From Elusimicrobia bacterium GWC2_64_44 (GTDB taxonomy: Bacteria > Elusimicrobiota > Elusimicrobia > Elusimicrobiales > UBA9959): a DNA stretch of 64,000 bases. The notes under the pieces were generated by a model. It worked only from the letters and a program-made list of their open reading frames with translations, was not told where the DNA came from and did not search any database. The stretch is taken from positions 124,001 to 188,000 of the forward strand of contig MGUG01000030.1 of the NCBI GenBank assembly GCA_001799845.1, in the 5' to 3' direction. This document shows positions 29,391 through 36,118 of the stretch, piece after piece (position 1 is the first letter of the stretch; every line of letters starts with the position of its first letter). The translations under genes and the position numbers were made by a program.

Positions 29391-30704
29391 ATGAAACTCT
29401 TCCACAAACTCAGCGCGGCTCTGATGGCCGCCGCCCTGGCGGCGGCGCTGCTGCTTTCCGCCATCTTCTTCAGCTTCCAGAACCGCACTGTCAGGCAGGC
29501 CCAGGAGGCCCGCCTTCAGGCGTTGGAGCAGTCCGTCGCGGCGATGATAGGAGAAGCGGAGCTGGCCGGCGACCCGCTGATGGCGGTGGACTATCTGTCC
29601 GGAGTCTGCTCGTCAAAACCGGAAATAGATTTTTGCGACGTAGACATAGGGCGCGGGGCGCGGCCGGTCCATACTACCCGCAAGAAAGCGCCGCACAAGA
29701 GCGACTCCCTGATCACGAAAGAGATAAGGGGTAAAAAGTTCGCGGCCCGCATTAATTTCTCATCCCAGGCGCTAGAGCTGGAGCGCCGCGTAGCGCTGGC
29801 GGGCGTCTGGCGCGACCTGGCAGCCGCCTTCCTGGTCTCTATGGTCGCGGCGGCCCTTATCGGCCTGCTGCTGGCCCGCCGGCTGACGCGCCGGCTGCGG
29901 CGGCTCGCAGCCGAGGCCGCCGAGGTAGGCGAAGGAAAGTTCGGCGTGAAGACCGACGCTTCGGGCTCCGACGAGGTGGCCGAGCTGGCCGGCGCGCTCA
30001 ACACCATGTCCGACCGGTTGCTTGAGCTGGACGCGATGAAGAAGAATTTCACGGCCTCCGTCACCCACGAACTGCGCTCCCCGCTAGGCGTGATAGAAAC
30101 CTACGCCGCCATGCTGCTCAAAGAAAAAGAACATTTCCGGGCAGAGGACCTGGAGGTTTTTGCGCGCATAAAGGAGAACGCCGGCCGCCTGGCCAATTTC
30201 GTCACCGCGATGCTGGACCTTGCAAAGCTGGAGCGCGGCAAGATGGAGCTGCGCGCGGCGCGCGAAGACCCGCTGGCCCTCGCGCGCGACGCGGCCGACT
30301 TCCTGCGCCCGAAGGCGGAGGAGAAAGGCGTGACGCTCGTAGTGGAGGCGGCCGGGACCGGCGCGGCCCTGCTGGACCGCGAGCTCCTGACCCACGCGCT
30401 CACCAACCTGCTCTCCAACGCCATTAAATTCACGCCGGAAGGGGGCAAAGTGACGGTGCGCGCCCTGCTGTCCGGCGGCAAGTTCCGCGTCGAGGTGCAG
30501 GACACCGGCCCCGGCCTCAAGGACTGCGAGGGAGACAAACTCTTCGCGCCCTTCGCCCAGGGATCGGCCGCCCCCGGCCACGGCGGCACCGGCCTCGGCC
30601 TCGCCCTCGTCAAATCCATCGCCGAGCTCCACCAAGGCACCGCCGGCTGCGCCCCCGTCCCCGCAGGGGGAGCCCTGTTCTGGATAGAAATACCAGTTGC
30701 ATGA
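29391..30704 (+). CDS. Membrane sensor histidine kinase
   Basis: This 437-aa kinase has an N-terminal membrane helix (about 10-30), a small periplasmic domain (about 31-140), a second helix (about 143-163), a HAMP segment, and HisKA with phospho-acceptor His in SVTHELRSPLG. The ATP-binding domain has NLLSNAIKFTPEGG, DTGPGL and GGTGLGLAL. It would sense an envelope signal and phosphorylate a receiver. It starts 7 nt after the PorV-like gene, and several receivers are encoded on the opposite strand at 34.6-36.1 kb. Confidence 0.92.
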   Translation: MKLFHKLSAALMAAALAAALLLSAIFFSFQNRTVRQAQEARLQALEQSVAAMIGEAELAGDPLMAVDYLSGVCSSKPEIDFCDVDIGRGARPVHTTRKKAPHKSDSLITKEIRGKKFAARINFSSQALELERRVALAGVWRDLAAAFLVSMVAAALIGLLLARRLTRRLRRLAAEAAEVGEGKFGVKTDASGSDEVAELAGALNTMSDRLLELDAMKKNFTASVTHELRSPLGVIETYAAMLLKEKEHFRAEDLEVFARIKENAGRLANFVTAMLDLAKLERGKMELRAAREDPLALARDAADFLRPKAEEKGVTLVVEAAGTGAALLDRELLTHALTNLLSNAIKFTPEGGKVTVRALLSGGKFRVEVQDTGPGLKDCEGDKLFAPFAQGSAAPGHGGTGLGLALVKSIAELHQGTAGCAPVPAGGALFWIEIPVA

Positions 30705-30752
30705 GTTCTAGCGGCCTACAGTGAGGACAGGAACGAGATTAGTAGCTCGTAT

Positions 30753-30889
30753 TCGGCGGCCTACCGCAGGGGCAGGACCGCAAAACACGTTCGCGCACAC
30801 CGTGCGCTCACTCGACACTCGGCCTCGGCGCTACGCAAGCCTCGGCCTCGCGACGGTTTTACTTGTCCTACCCCTGCGGTCTCCGCCGA
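30753..30889. repeat. Palindromic intergenic repeat, copy A (137 bp)
   Basis: The arms 30753-30778 and 30865-30889 are inverted copies. Aligned with one gap, the outer TCGGCGG and the inner ACCGCAGGGG-AGGAC match with one substitution. The inner core 30798-30856 shares CACCGTGC, CTCG-CACTCGGCC, GCGCTA-GCAAGC, CCTC and GACGG with copy B at 41055-41115, in the same order and spacing. It contains no open frame of note and lies 48 nt after the kinase stop codon. Confidence 0.75.
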
Positions 30890-30929
30890 CTTCTAACTGT
30901 TACAGCGAAGAAAGAAACAAACGGAGGGG

Positions 30930-31130
30930 TGGCAGGGGTGCTGCCCCCCGAACCCTTTGCGGAAGGGGGGGCCCCGCACTGCGGATTTGAATCTGTAAGC
31001 GCTGTTCAACAGGCGGAAATCATTCGGAGAAGCAGAGACGAAGCGACTGTTGATACTAAATCCACAGTGTGGGGGGAAACCGACGCAAGGGTTTCCATCT
31101 TCCAGGGTTCGGGGGGTAGTACCCCTGCCA
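30930..31130. repeat. Inverted-repeat element C (201 bp)
   Basis: The outer arms 30930-30956 and 31104-31130 are inverted with 25 of 27 matches. The inner arms 30972-30988 and 31058-31074 match at 15 of 17. A 69-nt loop is left in the middle. The outer arm is itself partly palindromic (GGGGTGCTGCCCC). There is no transposase; it could be a MITE-like remnant or a structured RNA. With copy A it fills the 521-bp space 30705-31225, which otherwise holds no gene. Confidence 0.6.
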
Positions 31131-31225
31131 GGCCCCCGACTGGGCTTCTCGCGGTTCTCAGGAAGGCGGGTTTAACTTCGCCGTAATAACTTTGTAACCT
31201 GCTTAATATAGAATTAAAGAGAACT

Positions 31226-32662
31226 ATGAACCCGATTTCACGCCTTTTCGCCATTTCCGCTCTTTGCTTCGCCGTCAGCGCGGGCGCGCAGGAACAGCCC
31301 GCGCCCTCGCCCAGCGCGCAGGCGGCCGAGCTCTCGTCGCGCATGCAGGCCGACGTCTCCGCCCTGCTCGAGCAGCTGGTGGGCCGCGGCCGCTCCCAGG
31401 CCTTCGTCTCCGTAGAGGGGGAAATAGTCCTCAAGAGCAAGAGCGAATCGGGCCCCACGCCCGAAGAGAACCTCACCCTGCCCGGCTACAATTCAGTCAA
31501 CATCCTCGAAAAGACCGGCGAGTTCATAAAGCAGCAGCGCGAGGAAAGCCAGAAAACCACCGAATTCCGCGTCAAGAAACTCACCGTCTCGCTCGTCTTC
31601 GACAGGTCCATCCCCGACACCCGCGCCAACGCCATCAAACTGCTGATCTCCCAGGTGCTGCGCGTCAACGAGGCCCGCGGCGACACCATCATCAGCGACA
31701 AGTCCGAGATGATGCCGTGGTGGAAGAGCGCCCTGGAAGCACCCGAGATACGCCCCGTGCTCGTGGCCGCCGCCTTCGGCGCCCTCGCCCTCGCCGTGCT
31801 GTTCGTGCTCGGCTATATTCTCGCCTCCAAGCTGCTGTCAGGCTTCGTGGACTACGCCCGCATCAACGCGCCCTCGCCCGCCGGTCCCGCCGGCGCTGGC
31901 CCCGGCGCCGCGCCGGCCGGCCTGGAAGGCCCCGGGGGGGAGATGGGCGAGATCATTGACGTCGAGGCGCGCGCCGCCGGGAGCGGCGGCATGCTGACCG
32001 CCGGCTCCGCTTTCGAATTCATGGAGAAGCTGCCGCCCGCCGAGAGCGCCGAGCTCCTGGCCGACCTCCCCGACGAGGACGCGGCCATCATCATCGCCAA
32101 CCTCGCCGACCGCAGGCCGCACATCTCCTCCAAGATCCTGCTAGCCCTCCCGCCGGTAAAGAAACAGTCGGTCTCGGCGCACCTGCTGGGCCTTAAGCAG
32201 GCCGAGCCCGAGCGCGTCTACGAGATAGAGAACGACCTGCGCCTCAAGCTCGAGAAAAGCCTGAAGGGCGCCGAAAAGCTGGGCCGCCTCCTGTCCCTGG
32301 TGGACGAGGGCGCCCGCAGCGAGATCATGGACAACCTCGCGCGCGCCAACCCCAAGGGCTCCGAGGAGCTGCGCCGCAAGATGGTCACCTTCGACGACCT
32401 GTGCCGCCTCGACGACAAGAACCTGCGCCCGCTGGTAGTCTCCATGCCCTACGCGGAATGGGCCGCCGCGCTCTACGGCGCCGGGGAGACCCCCGCCGGC
32501 AACGTGCTGCGCCTGCTGCCCGAGGACGTGCGCCTGGTGGTCAAGGACATGCTGGCCACCCGCCCCGAAGAGGAAAAGATCATCGGCGCCAGGGCCAAGA
32601 TAATTTCCGCGGCCATCGAGCTCAGCGCCAAGGGCCGCATCATCATCAAGGAGGGCATGTGA
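31226..32662 (+). CDS. FliF C-terminal region fused to FliG
   Basis: This 478-aa protein has a signal peptide (about 1-22) and a periplasmic part (about 23-172). The stretch RVKKLTVSLVF (115-125) followed by VLRVNEARGDTI (143-154) matches the end of the FliF periplasmic region. A membrane helix lies at 177-201, then a Gly/Pro/Ala linker (213-255), then a FliG-like part (260-478). The latter shows EELRRKMVTFDDLCRLDD, a typical FliG C-domain start, and the family ending IIGARAKIISAAIELSAKG. FliF anchors FliG at the MS ring, so the fusion has the right topology. The FliF ring-building modules are missing. It overlaps the next gene by 4 nt. Confidence 0.8.
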   Translation: MNPISRLFAISALCFAVSAGAQEQPAPSPSAQAAELSSRMQADVSALLEQLVGRGRSQAFVSVEGEIVLKSKSESGPTPEENLTLPGYNSVNILEKTGEFIKQQREESQKTTEFRVKKLTVSLVFDRSIPDTRANAIKLLISQVLRVNEARGDTIISDKSEMMPWWKSALEAPEIRPVLVAAAFGALALAVLFVLGYILASKLLSGFVDYARINAPSPAGPAGAGPGAAPAGLEGPGGEMGEIIDVEARAAGSGGMLTAGSAFEFMEKLPPAESAELLADLPDEDAAIIIANLADRRPHISSKILLALPPVKKQSVSAHLLGLKQAEPERVYEIENDLRLKLEKSLKGAEKLGRLLSLVDEGARSEIMDNLARANPKGSEELRRKMVTFDDLCRLDDKNLRPLVVSMPYAEWAAALYGAGETPAGNVLRLLPEDVRLVVKDMLATRPEEEKIIGARAKIISAAIELSAKGRIIIKEGM

Positions 32663-34641
32663 GCCGCCCTTCCGACGCCTTCAATTCCGAAATGGATTAC
32701 CTCTGGCGCGCCGTGGGCGACGCCCAGGACGCCTCGGCCCGCTCCGAGAAAGAGCGCGCCGAAGCCCGCCACGCCCTGGAGCAGGCGGCCTCGAAAGCGG
32801 GCCACCTGGAGCGGCAGCTGGCCGAAAGCCGGACCCGCGAGCGCCAGCTCAAAGCGGAGACGGAGCACCTGAAAGAAGCGGCCAGGAAGGACGAAGACAC
32901 CCTCTCCCGCGCCGCCGGCAAGGCGAGAGCCGCCTCGGAGCTGCAGACGCAGCTGCGCAGGAAAGAGAACGAGAGCACCCTGCTCGACGCCGAGCTGCAG
33001 GGCCTGAGGGCCGAGACCGCCAGCCTCCGCGAGGCCCTGGCCGCCCGCGAAGCCGCCATAGAAACTTTCAAGCAGCAGATAGCCGGGATCACCTCGCTGC
33101 CGGAGATAGCGCGCACCCTGAAAGAAGACTCCCGCGCCTCCGGCAAGCAGAGATCCGTCTACGAATACCTCCTCGGCAGCCTGGAAACCGGCCGCCGCGA
33201 GGCAAAGCAGGCGGCCGACGAACTGGCCGCGACCGCGGAGCGGGAAAACCAGGCGCGCGCGGCGCTCGCCGTCTCCGAGAACGAGCTTTCCGGCCTCCGG
33301 GCCGAGCTGGTCATCAAGCGCCAGGGGCTGGCCTCGCTTGAGGCGGCCCTGGCCGAGTCGAGCGCGAAAGAGAACCTCTCCGCCGAAGAGCGGGCGGCCC
33401 TCCGGGCGCGCGCGGCCGCACTGGGCGCGGCCCTGGAAGAGAAGGAGCGCTCGCTGGGCGCCGCGCTGAAAGACTGCGCCGCGCTGCGCAGCGCTCTGGA
33501 CGCCTCCAAGCTGGAGGCGCAGCGCCTGCGCCAGGCCGCCGACGAGCACGCCCAGAGCGCGCAGGAGCAGCGCAACAATTTCACCGGGGCGGTAGCCCAG
33601 GTTTTCGACCTGCAGAAGCGGGCCTCGGAGTTTAAGAGCGCCCTGGCGGACGCCCAGGAGCGGGCCGGCGCCCTCGCGGTCGAACTGAAGCAGCGCGACG
33701 CCGACATTGAGAAGGTCAACGGCCTGCTGCGCGAAGCCAAACTGGCCGGGGGACAGGAAAAGGAGATTTCCAGGCGCGCGGCGCTGAAGATCAAAGCGCT
33801 CGAGAACGACCTGGAAGGGCTGAAGACCAGGCTCGCCGCCTCCGACGACTACTCCGCCCGGCTGCTAAAAGCCCTGGAGGCGCGCGACCAGCAGATAGCC
33901 GCGCTGCACAACGATCTCAAGCGCATCCCCGAAGTGGAACTGGAGAACGAGGACCTGCGCCGCAAGAACATCAAGTTCAGCGGCCTGCTGCTGCGCGAGC
34001 AGGCCGACTTCACCGCCAAGATGCTGGCGTCGCTGGAAAAGACGGCGCGCGACCTGAAGGCCTTCAACCTGCGCATCCCCGCCGCCGAGCGCAAGGCGCT
34101 GGAGCCGGGCCTCAAGAACCTGCTGGGCTCGGTGAACCTGCTCAAGGGCTGGCAGGAATACCTGGACCCGGAAACCCCGGAGCTGGAGGAGACCGACCTG
34201 GCCGGCTTCGTACGGGGAGAGACCGAGAAGTGGGAGCGCGCCTTCAAGCAGCGCAAGATCTCCGTTACCTCGGCCATCCTGAACCCGCGCCTGCGCGCAC
34301 GCGTCTCCGTCGAGCGGCTGAAAATGCTGTTCTACCAGCTGGTGAAGAACTCCTACGAGCGCCTGCAGCAGGGCGGCAGCCTGCGCGTGACGCTGAAGGG
34401 CTCGGAGGACGGGCGGGAGGCCGTGCTCGCCTTCGAGGATACCGGCCCCGGCTTCGCCCGCGAGGCGCTGGACAAGCTTTTCGCCCCTTTCAACACCACG
34501 GATAAAGGCAAAGCCGGCATCGGCCTCGCCGTAGCCCGCCGCATAGCCGAGAAACACGGCGGCACGCTGACCGTAGCCAACAAGGCGGAGAGAGGAGCGG
34601 TGGTGGAAGTGAGGCTGCCGCTGGGAAACGCGGCGCCGTGA
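32659..34641 (+). CDS. Coiled-coil protein with histidine-kinase-type ATPase domain
   Basis: This 660-aa cytoplasmic protein starts at GTG 32659, overlapping the FliF-FliG stop (GTGA). Residues about 15-450 are Glu/Lys/Ala-rich heptads, a long coiled coil. The C-terminal part (about 540-655) is a GHKL ATPase: QLVKNSYERLQQGG (N box), DTGPGF, LFAPFNTT and GIGLAVARRIAEKHGG. The preceding segment, FTAKMLASLEKTARDLKAF, aligns with a dimerisation helix but has no His at the phospho-acceptor position. It may be a signalling scaffold that binds ATP without autophosphorylation, acting with the fusion protein upstream. Confidence 0.8.
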   Translation: MSRPSDAFNSEMDYLWRAVGDAQDASARSEKERAEARHALEQAASKAGHLERQLAESRTRERQLKAETEHLKEAARKDEDTLSRAAGKARAASELQTQLRRKENESTLLDAELQGLRAETASLREALAAREAAIETFKQQIAGITSLPEIARTLKEDSRASGKQRSVYEYLLGSLETGRREAKQAADELAATAERENQARAALAVSENELSGLRAELVIKRQGLASLEAALAESSAKENLSAEERAALRARAAALGAALEEKERSLGAALKDCAALRSALDASKLEAQRLRQAADEHAQSAQEQRNNFTGAVAQVFDLQKRASEFKSALADAQERAGALAVELKQRDADIEKVNGLLREAKLAGGQEKEISRRAALKIKALENDLEGLKTRLAASDDYSARLLKALEARDQQIAALHNDLKRIPEVELENEDLRRKNIKFSGLLLREQADFTAKMLASLEKTARDLKAFNLRIPAAERKALEPGLKNLLGSVNLLKGWQEYLDPETPELEETDLAGFVRGETEKWERAFKQRKISVTSAILNPRLRARVSVERLKMLFYQLVKNSYERLQQGGSLRVTLKGSEDGREAVLAFEDTGPGFAREALDKLFAPFNTTDKGKAGIGLAVARRIAEKHGGTLTVANKAERGAVVEVRLPLGNAAP

Positions 34642-34647
34642 GCGAAT

Positions 34648-35328
34648 TTACAGTTTGAAGATGTAGCCCAACCCGAACACAGTCCGTATCTTGGAGCCGA
34701 AGCGGCCCAGCTTCGAGCGCAAGGCCTCTATGCGCTTGTCCACGGCGCGCGTCCCGGCTTCCGTCCCCAGCTTCCAGACCTGCTCCAGCAGCACGGTCCG
34801 GGCGACCACGCGCCCAGGATTGCGCAGGAAATAGAGCAGCAAGTCGAACTCCAGGGCCGTCAGGCGCACCTTGACGCCGCCTACCGCGGCGCTGCGCGCC
34901 TCCGGCGAGACCGTCAGGGCCCCGTAGGAGTACTCGGACGGCTTTGCGGGCGGCGGCGCTCCCGCCGCGGCGCGGGCGAGCAAATTCTGCACGCGGGCCC
35001 GGAACAGCGCGGGCTCGGGGGGAAAGGAGAAATACTCGTCGGCCCCGTTCTCGAGGGAGAGGGCGGCGGCCGCCGGGGAGTAGGGCCCCGGGCCCGTCAG
35101 CACCAGGAGCAGCCCCGCCGTGGCCTTGTCGCCGCGCAGCACGGCCGTCAGGTCACGGCCGGACATGTCCGGCAGGGACGCCTCTATAACCGCCAGGCGC
35201 TCGCCGGCCGGGGACTTCAGGAAGGCCGCGGCCGAGGGATAAGTTTTAAGGCGGAAGCCGTGCAGGGCCTCCGCCAGGAAGGCGGCAAGGGCCGGAGAGC
35301 CCACGCAGGCCGCGGCCGGTTTTTTCAT
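34648..35328 (-). CDS. OmpR-type regulator with degenerate receiver domain
   Basis: This 226-aa protein has an N-terminal receiver fold (about 1-115) and a C-terminal winged helix (about 130-226) with LTALEFDLLLYFLRNPGRVV, VWKLG and TRAVDKRIEALRSKLG, the DNA-binding type of OmpR/PhoB. The receiver is degenerate. The N-terminal acidic pair is replaced by VGSP, the phospho-acceptor position reads VIEASLPDMSG (Glu instead of Asp), and the usual lysine is replaced in YFSFPPEP. It is probably not phosphorylated and may be constitutive or controlled by protein contact. It ends 6 nt from the convergent coiled-coil gene. Confidence 0.85.
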   Translation of the reverse strand: MKKPAAACVGSPALAAFLAEALHGFRLKTYPSAAAFLKSPAGERLAVIEASLPDMSGRDLTAVLRGDKATAGLLLVLTGPGPYSPAAAALSLENGADEYFSFPPEPALFRARVQNLLARAAAGAPPPAKPSEYSYGALTVSPEARSAAVGGVKVRLTALEFDLLLYFLRNPGRVVARTVLLEQVWKLGTEAGTRAVDKRIEALRSKLGRFGSKIRTVFGLGYIFKL

Positions 35329-35702
35329 GCGGGGCGGACCGCGGCCTTGATGCGCCGCGACAGCTCGTCGGGATCGAAGGGCTTGAGCACGTAGCCGGCG
35401 GCCCCGAGCTTGAGGCCCTCGGAGACCATGTCAAGCTCCGAGCGGACGGTGAAGAAGATGATGGGGACCTTGGCCAGCGCCGGCACCTTGCGCAGGCGCC
35501 GGGCGGCCTCGAAGCCGCTGATATCCGGCAGGCCCACGTCGAGCAGGATCAGGTCCGGCGGGTCTTCCTCGGCCAGTTTCAGGCCCGGCAGCGCGGCCGG
35601 CGCCGTAACCACCGAGCAGCCGGCCTTGCCGGCTATGCGGGCGGCGATGCGGAGGTAATCCGGCTCGTCGTCCACCACGAGCACTCGGGGACGGGGGGTC
35701 AT
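35325..35702 (-). CDS. Single-domain response regulator (CheY-like)
   Basis: This 125-aa receiver has all catalytic residues: VVDDE (acid pocket), LILLDVGLPDISG (phospho-acceptor Asp), a TVRSE switch Thr, and VLKPFDPDEL (Lys). With no output domain it should act by binding another protein, as CheY does at a flagellar switch. It overlaps its neighbours by 4 nt on both sides and belongs to the motA-led operon. Confidence 0.92.
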   Translation of the reverse strand: MTPRPRVLVVDDEPDYLRIAARIAGKAGCSVVTAPAALPGLKLAEEDPPDLILLDVGLPDISGFEAARRLRKVPALAKVPIIFFTVRSELDMVSEGLKLGAAGYVLKPFDPDELSRRIKAAVRPA

Positions 35703-36085
35703 TTATTGGGCAGCAGGGCGAGGACTTTCTTCTCCAGGTAGGACAACTCCACGGTCTTGCTCATGAACTCGCGGCAATTGGCTTCCTGGCGGAACAGCTC
35801 GCTCATGTTCTTGTCGAAAAAAGAGCCGGTAATGACGAGGACGGGGATGGAGCGGGTCTCGTCCTCCACCTGCAGGTTGCGGATGACCTCGATGCCGCCG
35901 ATGTCCGGCATCATCACGTCGCAGAGGATGATGTCCGGGCGGATCAGCTTGGCCTTGGCCAGGCCCTCGCGCCCGTTCTCCGCGATATCGACGGCGAAGC
36001 CGAGGTCGGTAAAGTAGTCGCAGACCATGGTGCGGAACTCGACATTGTCGTCTATGATCAGCATCTGGTTCTTTTTAGGTTCCAT
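35699..36085 (-). CDS. Single-domain response regulator
   Basis: This 128-aa receiver has the DDN acid pocket (MLIIDDNVEF), IILCDVMMPDIGG with the phospho-acceptor Asp, an ITGSF switch segment and MSKTVELSYLEKK in place of the usual KPF loop. It lies 33 nt after the 707-aa histidine kinase gene, its likely cognate partner, and overlaps the next receiver by 4 nt. Confidence 0.9.
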   Translation of the reverse strand: MEPKKNQMLIIDDNVEFRTMVCDYFTDLGFAVDIAENGREGLAKAKLIRPDIILCDVMMPDIGGIEVIRNLQVEDETRSIPVLVITGSFFDKNMSELFRQEANCREFMSKTVELSYLEKKVLALLPNK

Positions 36086-36118
36086 AAGGATTTAGTATAT
36101 GTCAATTCGCCCGCGTTT

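Noticed and set aside
30705-31225. Insertion sequence or pseudogene in the large gap
   Set aside because: There is no transposase-like frame, no recognisable protein remnant, and no clear target duplication. The content is explained by two palindromic elements.
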